Source: G965197555 sp965197555 (lineage in GTDB: Bacteria; Chloroflexota; Dehalococcoidia; Lucifugimonadales; UBA3495). From it: 64,000 nt of DNA. The notes under the pieces were generated by a model that ran no database searches, had not been told where the DNA came from, and was given only the letters and a program-made list of their open reading frames with translations. Both the position numbers and the translations under genes were made by a program. Of the stretch, positions 1 to 8,300 are shown piece by piece (positions within the stretch are counted from its first letter, which is position 1; each line of letters opens with the position of its first letter). The DNA lies in the NCBI GenBank assembly GCA_965197555.1, contig OZ240213.1, positions 1,550,001 through 1,614,000 on the forward strand, read 5' to 3'.

Positions 1-150
1 CCGGCGTTTAGAGGTGATACAGCCCAAGGAGGCACCAAACCGGCGACCTTGGAAACTGGGCTCCGAATCAACGTCCCTATGTTCATCACCCAAGGCACCA
101 AGGTCCGGGTAGACACACGAAACGGGTCGTATACGGAACGGGTCAACTAA
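1..150 (+). CDS. efp: Elongation factor P, C-terminal fragment
   Basis: The frame is open from the first base and stops at 148-150. The 49 visible residues match the third OB-like domain of EF-P: GDTA near the start, then GGTKPATLETG, then a strand with VPMFI, and a final KVRVDTRNGSY segment before the end. EF-P relieves ribosome stalling at polyproline stretches. The 5' part lies outside the window. It sits 21 nt upstream of xseA on the same strand, so the two may be co-transcribed. Confidence 0.9.
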   Translation, partial: PAFRGDTAQGGTKPATLETGLRINVPMFITQGTKVRVDTRNGSYTERVN

Positions 151-171
151 TCGGGCGTGTGAGTTAATATC

Positions 172-1422
172 GTGGCTGTTTACACTGTCAGCCAGGTAAC
201 CACCTACCTCCGGGACTCTCTGGAGAATGACCCGCTGCTCGCCGACCTCTGGGTGGTGGGAGAGGTGTCCAACCTACGCGTCTCATCGTCCGGACACTCG
301 TACTTCACCGTCAAAGATGACCAGAGCATCCTGAACTGCGTCATGTTCAAGGGTCAACGTGGCGGCGATCTCCTGGCCAATGGTACAGCCGTATCCGCCC
401 ACGGCCGGATCACTTTCTACTCACCAAGAGGCTCCACCGATTTCATGGTGGATGTAGCCATGCCTGAGGGATTGGGTGAGCTGGCGTTGGAGCTGGAGCG
501 GCTGCGCCTCCGCCTGGAAGCAGAAGGCCTGTTCGAAGTTAGCCGAAAGCGGCCATTGCCCCTGTTCCCTCAGGTGGTTGGGGTGGTCACCTCTCCTGCG
601 GGAGCCGTCTTTCACGATATCCAAAACGTCGTCCAGCGTCGATTCCCTCTCACCGAGCTGGTCTTAGCTCCAACTCCGGTACAGGGCTCGGACGGGGCCG
701 CTGGCATAGTTTCGGCCATAGAGCGGCTGCAAAGGGAAACTCGGGCCGACGTAATAATTGTTGCTCGCGGCGGAGGTTCTCTAGAAGAGCTGTGGCCCTT
801 TAACGAGGAGATAGTAGCCAGGGCAATCTACGCATCCAGGGTTCCGGTGGTCAGCGGTGTAGGGCATGAGACGGACTTCACTATCGCCGACTACGTTGCC
901 GACGTGCGGGCCCCTACTCCTTCCGCTGCCGCGGAGCTTGTGGTGCCCGACCATTTGGTATTGCGCAGGCGTACAACGGAATTGGCCGACCAATACTGGC
1001 GCGCCTTCGCAGGTCAACTTGAGAGCCGCAGGGACTCAGTGAGAGAACTGATGCGCCGCATGGAAACGGGCCTACCTGACGGTGATAGTTGGCGCAGACG
1101 GTTAGATGATTTGGCCCAGAACATTAATAAAGGCTTGACCGCGCGGCTGACCTTGACTAGGTCGCGCATCGATGGGCTGGACCGGCAGTTGCGGGCATTG
1201 GACCCGGTCGCAACCCTGGGTCGAGGCTTCTCAATGGTCCAGCATGGCGACACCCACCAGGTAGTAAAGAGCACGGCCCAAGTAACGGATGGTGTCCCGT
1301 TGGAGGTCACCGTCACCGATGGAGTCTTCGAGGCAACGGCCGGCACTAGGGCCAAGCCGCTTGTCGGTAAGAAAAAGCGTAAAGCCTCTTCGCCGTCGTA
1401 CGCCATGGAGCGGTTGCTTTGA
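172..1422 (+). CDS. xseA: Exodeoxyribonuclease VII large subunit
   Basis: XseA is the catalytic subunit of exonuclease VII, which with XseB degrades single-stranded DNA to oligonucleotides. The 416-residue protein is close to the usual family length. An N-terminal OB-fold (about 1-100, with LWVVGEVSNLR) is followed by the catalytic domain, with the ARGGGSLEELWPFN signature near residue 197 and GVGHETDFTIAD near 231. A charged helical C-terminal part, where XseB subunits bind in the family, completes it. The start is GTG at 172; no strong ribosome binding site is visible. xseB follows 72 nt downstream, the normal partner arrangement. Confidence 0.95.
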   Translation: MAVYTVSQVTTYLRDSLENDPLLADLWVVGEVSNLRVSSSGHSYFTVKDDQSILNCVMFKGQRGGDLLANGTAVSAHGRITFYSPRGSTDFMVDVAMPEGLGELALELERLRLRLEAEGLFEVSRKRPLPLFPQVVGVVTSPAGAVFHDIQNVVQRRFPLTELVLAPTPVQGSDGAAGIVSAIERLQRETRADVIIVARGGGSLEELWPFNEEIVARAIYASRVPVVSGVGHETDFTIADYVADVRAPTPSAAAELVVPDHLVLRRRTTELADQYWRAFAGQLESRRDSVRELMRRMETGLPDGDSWRRRLDDLAQNINKGLTARLTLTRSRIDGLDRQLRALDPVATLGRGFSMVQHGDTHQVVKSTAQVTDGVPLEVTVTDGVFEATAGTRAKPLVGKKKRKASSPSYAMERLL

Positions 1423-1494
1423 AATTTATCTACCGGTGCTGGGCTAGCTGGGTCCGGTACAAATAGTCACCTACCATCGACCGGAGTACAGAAA

Positions 1495-1776
1495 GTGACT
1501 GAACCCCAGGGATCGGAGCCCATCGAACAAATCGAAGCCTTCTCCCTAGAAGCCCTCTCCTTCGAGGAGGCGTACCGCATGCTGGAAGAGATGGCTCAGG
1601 CGTTGGAGGACGGAGGCCTAACCCTGGCGGAGGTAACCAACCGCTATGAGGAAGGCATGAGCCTCGTGCGCAGGTGTAACCATCTGCTGGATCAGGCGGA
1701 ACTCAAGATCACCAAGCTCAGAGACTTACACTCCTCGGACGCTTTGGAACAGGAATTGGACGAAATCGGACCCTAA
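1495..1776 (+). CDS. xseB: Exodeoxyribonuclease VII small subunit
   Basis: This 93-residue acidic helical protein has the family core: a segment with LSFEEAYRMLEEMAQALEDGG, then TLAEVTNRYEEGM and a C-terminal helix. XseB subunits bind the XseA helical stalk and are needed for exonuclease VII activity. The start is GTG at 1495. It follows xseA and precedes the PHP gene by 30 nt, so the genes probably form one transcription unit. The N-terminal 15 residues before the conserved helix are longer than in many homologues. Confidence 0.92.
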   Translation: MTEPQGSEPIEQIEAFSLEALSFEEAYRMLEEMAQALEDGGLTLAEVTNRYEEGMSLVRRCNHLLDQAELKITKLRDLHSSDALEQELDEIGP

Positions 1777-1806
1777 TCCACTGCGCTAATGTCCAGGGAA
1801 AGACCA

Positions 1807-2463
1807 ATGCTCCGGCTGGACCTGCACATCCACACCCGGTTCTCCAAGGACTCCGAAGCCCCAGTCGCTTCCGTGATTGAGCACTGCCAATCGGGTAACT
1901 TGGACGTAGTCGCTATTACCGACCACGACAATATCCGGGGAGCGATGGAGGTCCGAAAGGCGGCGCCGTTTCAGGTCATCATCGGGGAAGAGATCAAGTC
2001 CACCAAGGGCGACATCATAGGACTTTTCTTGGAAGAAGAAATACCGGGAGGCCTCTCACCCCAGGAGACTGTTAACCGGATCAAGGACCAAGGCGGCCTG
2101 GTAGTGGTGCCCCACCCTTTTTGTCGGCTCCGGCCGACGGCTTTAGGCGGACGGACCCTGTTGGACATCCTACCCTCCGTGGACGTTCTGGAGGGGTACA
2201 ATTCCCATACTATTTGGCCGAGAGACAACGCCAAAGGAGCAGCGTTCGCTCTGGAGCACGAGTTGCCCATGGTCGCCAGCAGCGACTCCCATTCGGCCCT
2301 GGAGCTTGGGTCGACCTATACCGAGGTTCCCCTGGAATCCCTGGATGGGACGCCGGAAGGTCTCATGAGGGCGTTGAGGATGGGGAGGATGGTGGGTAAA
2401 CATCCCAACCCACTTTTGCTCCTGGCCCCCGGCTATGCCAGATTGCGCAAAGTGCTGACCTAG
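1807..2463 (+). CDS. PHP-domain metal-dependent phosphoesterase
   Basis: The protein has the PHP metal-site motifs in order: HIH close to the N terminus, ITDHDN, a glutamate in IGEEI, HPF, and a C-terminal SSDSH. PHP domains hydrolyse phosphoester bonds using two or three metal ions. Stand-alone members act on nucleotides or small phosphates, and the substrate here cannot be told. I place the start at the ATG at 1807, which has AGGGA seven bases upstream; an in-frame ATG at 1789 has no visible ribosome binding site. The stop is 2 nt before the next gene, so the two are translationally linked. Confidence 0.82.
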   Translation: MLRLDLHIHTRFSKDSEAPVASVIEHCQSGNLDVVAITDHDNIRGAMEVRKAAPFQVIIGEEIKSTKGDIIGLFLEEEIPGGLSPQETVNRIKDQGGLVVVPHPFCRLRPTALGGRTLLDILPSVDVLEGYNSHTIWPRDNAKGAAFALEHELPMVASSDSHSALELGSTYTEVPLESLDGTPEGLMRALRMGRMVGKHPNPLLLLAPGYARLRKVLT

Positions 2464-2465
2464 CG

Positions 2466-3296
2466 ATGCTCAACATCGGCTGGCTGTCAACGGGTAGGGG
2501 AGAAGGGTCCAGGGGCCTATTGCAGTTTGTACAGGACCGGATATCCACCGGCAGCCTGAACGCCAAGATCGAGTTCGTATTCAGCAACCGGGAACCCGGT
2601 GAGGCCGAGGGATCCGACGAGTTCTTTGACCTAGTCCGCCATCACGGTCTGCCGTTAATGACTTATTCTTCGAGGAAATTCCGACGGTCTCGAGGAGGCC
2701 GCTGGGCCGACCACCGGGACGAATACCACCAGGGTGTCATGGACCGCCTTTCCCGATTCTCTTCCCAGATATGTGTGCTGGCCGGTTACATGCTAATCGT
2801 CAGCGGTGATATGTGCCGGGCTTACTCCCTCCTCAATCTACACCCGGCATTGCCCGACGGACCCATCGGCACCTGGCAAGAAGTGATCTGGCGTCTCATA
2901 GAGACCAGGTCTCCGCAAACTGGAGCCATGATTCACCTGGCGACGGAAGACGTGGACCGAGGTCCCGTGGTGTCATACTGTACAGTGCCCATCGCCGGGC
3001 CAATATTCTCTCCCCACTGGGAGGCGCTGCATGGCCAGGACCTTGGGCGACTAAAAGAGACCCAGGGTGAGAGCTATCCCCTATTCCGGCTGATACGAAG
3101 GGTCGAATACCAACGGGAGCCATACCTCTTGTCGGAAACATTGGCCGCAGTGAGCAGCGCCAGGATTCTGATAGGGAATGGCACCGTGTTGGACCCGCTA
3201 GGAAGGCCCCTAGCGGCGCTAAATGAGGCCGGGCTATGCCTGGACCCAGAGATCGATCAAGCTATGGCTGGGGACGGGGCGAAGACGGCCTCTTAA
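2466..3296 (+). CDS. PurN-like formyltransferase
   Basis: The 276-residue protein resembles phosphoribosylglycinamide formyltransferase, which transfers a formyl group from 10-formyl-THF. The catalytic triad appears conserved: Asn and His in LNLHPALP and Asp in TEDVDRGPVV, with the right relative spacing. It is about 70 residues longer than typical PurN, with a C-terminal extension after the fold. Context is an xseA-xseB-PHP unit and not purine genes, so it may be a PurN paralogue acting on another amine. The gene converges on clpX with only 31 nt between stops. Confidence 0.7.
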   Translation: MLNIGWLSTGRGEGSRGLLQFVQDRISTGSLNAKIEFVFSNREPGEAEGSDEFFDLVRHHGLPLMTYSSRKFRRSRGGRWADHRDEYHQGVMDRLSRFSSQICVLAGYMLIVSGDMCRAYSLLNLHPALPDGPIGTWQEVIWRLIETRSPQTGAMIHLATEDVDRGPVVSYCTVPIAGPIFSPHWEALHGQDLGRLKETQGESYPLFRLIRRVEYQREPYLLSETLAAVSSARILIGNGTVLDPLGRPLAALNEAGLCLDPEIDQAMAGDGAKTAS

Positions 3297-3327
3297 CCGT
3301 GGTACCAGGCCCCAGCAACGCGCTCGG

Positions 3328-4617
3328 CTAAGCGGACTTCTGTATCGGTTCCACAGAGAGGTGGAAGCTGTCACCGTCCCGGGTGGTAAGGGTGGGGCTC
3401 CGAAACCCTTCTATGGCTTCCCGGTCGACCGTGCAGCGGACCACGTCGGGTAAAGAAGGAAGGTCGTACATCACGTCAAGCAGGGTTTCCTCAATAACAT
3501 AACGTAGGCAGCGGGCGCCTGTTTGGTGGGCCAACGCTCTTTCCGCCGCCGCTGTCAGGGCGTCCGCGGTAAACTCAAGTTCGACGTTATCGAAGCTAAA
3601 AAGCTGTTGATACTGTTTGACGATGGCGTTCCTGGGCTCGGTCAGGACGCGTATTAGGGCGGACTTGTCCAAGGGCTCAAGCCCGACGGTTACGGGCAGC
3701 CGCCCGACCATTTCCGGAATGAAACCGTACTGAAGAAGGTCTTCCGGAACGACGTGGGCCAGGTAACTATTCGGAGCGTCGTCCTTCGATCGGCCTCTGG
3801 CCAAGAATCCCAGCCTAGAGGTGCCTGACTCCAGACGCTTGGCCACCACCTCCTCAAGTCCGTCAAAGGCCCCTCCGCAAATAAAGAGAATATTGCGGGT
3901 GTTTATTTGAAGAAACTCTTGGTGGGGGTGCTTTCTCCCACCTTGAGGAGGAACATTGGCAGTGTAACCCTCGATGACTTTGAGCAGTTCCTGCTGCACG
4001 CCTTCTCCGGAAACGTCGCGAGTGATCGACCGATTGACCCCTTCTTTCCTGGCTATCTTGTCAAGCTCGTCGATGTACACGATGCCCTGTTCCGCTCGAG
4101 AGACATCCCAATCGGCCGCTTGAATCAGCCGGAGCAGAATGTTTTCAACATCCTCACCCACGTAGCCTGACTCAGTGAGGGAAGTGGCGTCGCAGACGGC
4201 GAAAGGAACCTTAAGGGTTCGGGCCAAGGTTTCTGCCAGAAGGGTCTTTCCGCAACCGGTGGGGCCGATCAGCAGGATATTGGCTTTTTGAAGCTCAACG
4301 TTAGAGCCGTTGTTGCCGTTCCATATTCGCTTGAAGTGGTTGTAAACAGCAACGCTGAGAATCTTTTTAGCGCGCTCTTGGGCGACCACGTAGGTATCCA
4401 GGTTCGCGTTGATTTGGTGGGGAACCAGAGGTCCCAGGGGGTCCGGCTCTGGACCGGGTTGAGGGGCCTCCTCGGCAACGAGTTGACCTAGGACCCGAAT
4501 ACAGTCGTAACAAACCGAAGCCCGGCCTTGCCCCGCAACAACGAGATTCGACCGAGCTTGACTCTTCTCGCAAAATGAGCATTGAGAGAGCCTAAGGCCG
4601 GTTCTGGAGTTGGCCAC
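3328..4617 (-). CDS. clpX: ClpX, ATP-dependent unfoldase of ClpXP
   Basis: ClpX is the AAA+ unfoldase that feeds substrates to ClpP. The N-terminal zinc-binding domain has Cys13, Cys16, Cys36 and Cys39. Walker A is GPTGCGKT at 118-125, a pore loop GYVGED follows, then Walker B with IDELDK. The ClpP-docking tripeptide, IGF in E. coli, reads LGF here (within SRLGFLARG). Length 429 is normal. It is the last gene of a tig-clpP-clpX block transcribed leftwards and starts 30 nt after the clpP stop. Confidence 0.96.
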   Translation of the reverse strand: MANSRTGLRLSQCSFCEKSQARSNLVVAGQGRASVCYDCIRVLGQLVAEEAPQPGPEPDPLGPLVPHQINANLDTYVVAQERAKKILSVAVYNHFKRIWNGNNGSNVELQKANILLIGPTGCGKTLLAETLARTLKVPFAVCDATSLTESGYVGEDVENILLRLIQAADWDVSRAEQGIVYIDELDKIARKEGVNRSITRDVSGEGVQQELLKVIEGYTANVPPQGGRKHPHQEFLQINTRNILFICGGAFDGLEEVVAKRLESGTSRLGFLARGRSKDDAPNSYLAHVVPEDLLQYGFIPEMVGRLPVTVGLEPLDKSALIRVLTEPRNAIVKQYQQLFSFDNVELEFTADALTAAAERALAHQTGARCLRYVIEETLLDVMYDLPSLPDVVRCTVDREAIEGFRSPTLTTRDGDSFHLSVEPIQKSA

Positions 4618-4647
4618 CTCTCACCCCCAAATTGCTATGGGCCGTTA

Positions 4648-5343
4648 CTATCCTGAAGCCGACTCATCTTCTGTGGCTGTGTTATTGTCCTCTGCCGGGC
4701 CATCCTGTGGAGCGGCAGCTTCCTCGGCTGAGCCAAGGATCTCGTCCACGAGATGATATTCGACAGCCTGCTCAGCCGTCAGGTAATAGTCCCTGTCCGT
4801 ATCGCGGGCGATCTTATCGTAGGTCTGCCCGGTATTCTCCGACAGAATATTACGGATCTTGTCTTGCAAGCGGATGATTTCCCTGGCCGCGATCTCGATG
4901 TCACTGGCCTGCCCTTGGGCTCCACCCATAGGCTGGTGCATGTGGATGGTCGAATTTGGCAGCGTATATCGCTTGCCGGCTGTGCCCCCGGAGAGGAGGA
5001 CGGTGGCCATGCTGGCGGCCATGCCCAGACAAATCGTCGATACTTCGGGATTGATCAATCGCATTGTGTCGTAGATGGCTAGGCCCGAACTGATCACACC
5101 GCCCGGGCTATTGATATACACACTGATGGCCTTGTCTGGGTCCTCCCGTTCCAGGTAGAGGAGCTGGGCAATGATGGTGTTGGCTATGTGGTCGTTGATA
5201 GGCGTGCCAAGGAACACGATTCGTTCCCTGAGCAGCAGGGAATAGATGTCGAAAGCCCGTTCGCCCCTGGGGCTGGTTTCGATGACCATGGGAATAATGC
5301 TTTCGGGTAGGTATAAAGGCGAGTCGTGGGGATTAGTCTCCAT
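4648..5343 (-). CDS. clpP: ClpP, ATP-dependent Clp protease proteolytic subunit
   Basis: ClpP is the serine protease barrel of ClpXP. With the start at 5343 it has 231 residues, and the catalytic triad falls at Ser111 (GMAAS), His136 (MHQP) and Asp185, with the spacings of E. coli ClpP. A much longer open frame runs upstream to 5481, but the ATG at 5343 has AAGGAG nine bases before it and gives a normal N terminus. The gene starts inside the last 11 nt of tig. An Ala/Glu/Asp-rich tail of about 25 residues follows the usual C terminus. Confidence 0.94.
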   Translation of the reverse strand: METNPHDSPLYLPESIIPMVIETSPRGERAFDIYSLLLRERIVFLGTPINDHIANTIIAQLLYLEREDPDKAISVYINSPGGVISSGLAIYDTMRLINPEVSTICLGMAASMATVLLSGGTAGKRYTLPNSTIHMHQPMGGAQGQASDIEIAAREIIRLQDKIRNILSENTGQTYDKIARDTDRDYYLTAEQAVEYHLVDEILGSAEEAAAPQDGPAEDNNTATEDESASG

Positions 5344-6769
5344 TGGGTTGTACTCCTTCTTCACTTCCTTCCGGGTCCGTAGGGGTGGGGGTGGTTTGCT
5401 CCTCGCCATCTGGAAGGTCCGCAGTGTCCCCGGTATCCGTCTCCTCAGTGTCCGCGCCGTCAGTACCCGGCTCGGCTCCATTGGCCTCAGCCGATCCTAG
5501 GACGATGTCCACCAAGTGCTGTAACACCTTACGGTGAAGCAGCGACAACCGGATGGAATCGCGCATATTATCTGAGTTCAGCGTCTGGCGCACGGCATCC
5601 TGCGCTTCTCCAGACTCCGACAGCATCGATTCTATCTCAGTTTGGACCTCTTCATGAGCTACTTCTATCCCTTCCTCTTCAGCCAGCTTCCTCAGGATAA
5701 GATAAGTATGCAGGCGTTGCTCGGCCTGGGGCCGGAGTTGCTCCTGCCACTCCTCCTGGGTCTGGCCAATGAACCTCAAGTAGGTGTCCATGTCCAAGCG
5801 TTGATTGCGCAGCGTTCGTTCGCGGTCCTCGAGCATTGAGTCCAGCTCGCGCTGGTAGATCATGCTTGAGGCTTCAATCGTCGTACTTTCCAGGAGTTTG
5901 TCCAGAGTCTCTTGTTCCAACTGACGCGACGCTGCGTTTTCCGAAGCTGCGGTCAACTGCTGTGTCACATCTTCCCGCAAGGATTGCAGGCTGTCGAAGC
6001 CGTCCCGTACGCCCTTGGCAAACTCGTCGTCCAGTTCCGGCAGGATCTTCTCCTTGATGGATAGTACCTCGGCCTGGAACCGGCATTCTTTGCCTGCGTA
6101 TTCGGTCTGTTCGTGGTCATCCGGCACAGTAAGAGTGAACTCTTTGTTCTGGCCCTCGGTCATCCCTTCCAGGTATATGGAGAAGCCTGGGATAGGCAGT
6201 AGATTGTCCTGCTGGGGAACGTATTCGATTCCTTCGTTGTTAATGACCTGCTCCCCGGCGACGGTGCCCTGGATATTCAGGTTGACCAAGTCCCCAAACT
6301 TTAGGGGCCGGTCCACGGGCTCCCACGGGGCCGCGTCACTGCGAAGGCGCTCTATCACTTCGTCAATTTGCTCCTCCGTGACTTCCACGGGCGGCCGTTC
6401 CAGGCGCATAGACCTGAAATCGCCCAACTGCACCAGAGGCTCTAGCGGCACCACTGCTTTGAAGGAGACGGGTTCGGTGTCCAGGATTTCCAGTTGGGGT
6501 TCCATGAAAGCTTGTAGGTTTTCGTCTTTCAGGACTTGGTCCAGGGTTTCGGGGATCATGAAGTCCAAGGCTTCTTGCACTAGACCTGATCGAGACAGGT
6601 GGCTTTCGACAATTGACCTGGGAGCTTTGCCGCGGCGGAACCCGGGAATCTGTATTCGACTGACTACCCGGCGGTAGGAGCGGTTGAGAAAAGGTTCTTC
6701 GTCTTCAGGATTCATCTGTATGCTGAGGGTTACCTCAGTGGAATTGACAGACTCCCGTGTGACGTTCAC
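5333..6769 (-). CDS. tig: Trigger factor, ribosome-associated chaperone
   Basis: Trigger factor binds near the ribosomal exit tunnel and folds nascent chains. The ribosome-docking signature GFRRGKAP lies at 43-50. The central PPIase domain (about 155-240, starting at FGDLVNLNIQG) and the helical C-terminal chaperone domain follow. The 478-residue length includes an unusual tail of about 45 residues rich in Glu, Asp, Thr and Pro. The start is GTG. It is the first gene of the tig-clpP-clpX block, the standard bacterial order. Confidence 0.94.
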   Translation of the reverse strand: MNVTRESVNSTEVTLSIQMNPEDEEPFLNRSYRRVVSRIQIPGFRRGKAPRSIVESHLSRSGLVQEALDFMIPETLDQVLKDENLQAFMEPQLEILDTEPVSFKAVVPLEPLVQLGDFRSMRLERPPVEVTEEQIDEVIERLRSDAAPWEPVDRPLKFGDLVNLNIQGTVAGEQVINNEGIEYVPQQDNLLPIPGFSIYLEGMTEGQNKEFTLTVPDDHEQTEYAGKECRFQAEVLSIKEKILPELDDEFAKGVRDGFDSLQSLREDVTQQLTAASENAASRQLEQETLDKLLESTTIEASSMIYQRELDSMLEDRERTLRNQRLDMDTYLRFIGQTQEEWQEQLRPQAEQRLHTYLILRKLAEEEGIEVAHEEVQTEIESMLSESGEAQDAVRQTLNSDNMRDSIRLSLLHRKVLQHLVDIVLGSAEANGAEPGTDGADTEETDTGDTADLPDGEEQTTPTPTDPEGSEEGVQPNGD

Positions 6770-7045
6770 CGATTTCCCTCTCTAGTGACTTTGAACATTG
6801 ACCGCTGGTACTGGTGTCTAGAAGATGGTCGAGGCAAATTCAAGTATAGCATAGACCAAAGAGGCTTGAAAATTGGCCTGGCCAAGGAGACGGCAGATAG
6901 ATAGTCGCCCTAAATTTGGGAAATTACATAAAACATGTTTTAAAAAACGTTGACTTTGTATATCTGGCATTGATAGTTTGTGAACGATGTATTGAACGCG
7001 GGGGTAAGGCTCCACGATTTAGGTGACCTCCGCGCTGCCGCCCAC

Positions 7046-7061
7046 CAGGGCCTAGGCCCTG
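7046..7061. repeat. 16-bp perfect palindrome in rsmH leader
   Basis: CAGGGCCTAGGCCCTG is self-complementary over all 16 bases with CTAG at its centre. It may be a dimeric protein-binding site or an RNA hairpin. A second palindrome of similar design lies about 200 bases downstream. Confidence 0.5.
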
Positions 7062-7251
7062 AGAGGATTGACGGCCCCAGTAGGCCTGCCAGTATCCTTG
7101 CTGGTAGCCCCTTGATCTCCAGGACTTGCTAGTTGAGCAGGTCGCTCTATCCGCTAGTTGGTGTTTTGTGGATTCGGCGGCCGATCAGAAGACAGAGATT
7201 CGCCCTGTCAGGGTAGGGCTTGCACGGAGTGCCTCTTGGGTGGAGCGGTGG

Positions 7252-7265
7252 TGGCGCTAGCGCCA
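7252..7265. repeat. 14-bp perfect palindrome upstream of rsmH
   Basis: TGGCGCTAGCGCCA is a perfect palindrome, again centred on CTAG, and ends 42 bases before the chosen rsmH start. As RNA it could form a hairpin near the ribosome binding site; as DNA it could bind a dimer. Which applies cannot be told from sequence. Confidence 0.5.
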
Positions 7266-7307
7266 GGGAAGAGTAGAGGCCCGGCGGAACTGGGGCGGGG
7301 GCTGACG

Positions 7308-8264
7308 ATGGGAGCTGCTGGCTCTGAGCCGGATCCGGAAGAGAGGACGTTTCATCTTCCGGTAATGGTCCCGGAGACTCTGGACCACCTGATGGTCCGG
7401 CCTGGTGGTGTGTACGTAGACGCCACTTTGGGAGAAGGCGGGCATACAGCCAGTATCCTTGAAGCCACCGCTCCTGACGGCACCGTACTAGGCGTTGAGT
7501 GGGATTCTCGCTCCTTGAGGCGTGCCTCCCTTCGTCTTGTCGGATATGGGAGGCGCTTCATTCCCCTCCAGGGAAATTACGCCGACATGACCTCGTTGGC
7601 CCGTTCGGTCGGGGTGAGCCAAGCTGATGGGGTCCTGTTGGACTTGGGATTTTCCTCTGGACAAGTGGACGGTCCGGGCTACGGCCTCAGCTTCCGCTTG
7701 GACGAACCCTTGGATATGAGGTATGACCCCTCCGGGCCGATCACCGCGGCCCGAATTGTTAACACCTACGCCCAGACCGAGCTGGCCCGGATTATCTATC
7801 AATATGGGGAGGAGCACCGGTCCAGAGCAATAGCCCGGGAAATTGTACGGCGCCGTCCTATCGAGACAACTGGCGAGCTGGCTCGAGTCGTCGCTCAGGC
7901 GGTTGGCGGCCGGCAGCGGCACCGTATCAATCCGGCAACCCGGACCTTCCAGGCCCTTCGTATAGCTGTTAACGACGAACTGGCCAACTTGGAAGCAGGC
8001 CTGGCCGCGGCCATTGAATTAATGGCGCCCGGCGGCCGAATCGTGACTATTAGTTACCATAGTTTAGAGGACCGCTTGGTGAAAGGGGTGCTAGCCCGGG
8101 AGTCGGCCAGGTCGACCTCCTGGCAGGGGCCCCCGGGAAGCGCCGTTGAGGGCCAACCAACATTGCGGTTGGTCACTCGAAGGGTAGTCAGGCCCACGAC
8201 CGAGGAGGTGGAGATCAATCCTCGCAGCCGTAGCGCCCGAATGAGGGTTGCGGAGCGGCTGTGA
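7308..8264 (+). CDS. rsmH: 16S rRNA m4C1402 methyltransferase RsmH
   Basis: RsmH (MraW) N4-methylates C1402 of 16S rRNA using SAM. The 318-residue product starts just before the family's first conserved block (HLPVMVPETL) and has the SAM-binding VDATLGEGGHT, then DGVLLDLGFSSGQ and the late ISYHSLEDR motif. An in-frame start at 7158 would add 50 residues with no family resemblance, so I chose the ATG at 7308. The gene is followed 36 nt later by ftsA, with none of the usual ftsL, ftsI or mur genes in between. Confidence 0.92.
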   Translation: MGAAGSEPDPEERTFHLPVMVPETLDHLMVRPGGVYVDATLGEGGHTASILEATAPDGTVLGVEWDSRSLRRASLRLVGYGRRFIPLQGNYADMTSLARSVGVSQADGVLLDLGFSSGQVDGPGYGLSFRLDEPLDMRYDPSGPITAARIVNTYAQTELARIIYQYGEEHRSRAIAREIVRRRPIETTGELARVVAQAVGGRQRHRINPATRTFQALRIAVNDELANLEAGLAAAIELMAPGGRIVTISYHSLEDRLVKGVLARESARSTSWQGPPGSAVEGQPTLRLVTRRVVRPTTEEVEINPRSRSARMRVAERL

Positions 8265-8300
8265 ATAGGGCATTCAGCTGGATGAAAGGAGCGTGGCGAT

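Larger units (their letters stand above)
6770..7307. other. Intergenic region between tig and rsmH with long rsmH leader
   Basis: This 538-base divergent spacer begins AT-rich (6830-7000) and becomes GC-rich towards rsmH. A weak plus-strand promoter candidate is TTGACT near 6950 followed about 16 nt later by GATAGT. A minus-strand candidate -10 for tig is TATACT (complement of 6843-6848). The GC-rich half contains two long perfect palindromes and several short hairpins. No convincing protein is encoded, although a frame in phase with rsmH stays open back to 7158. It could hold a structured RNA leader or an N-terminal extension of RsmH. Confidence 0.4.

Noticed and set aside
5344..5481. 46-codon N-terminal extension of ClpP
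   Set aside because: It lies inside tig, and AAGGAG sits properly before the ATG at 5343.
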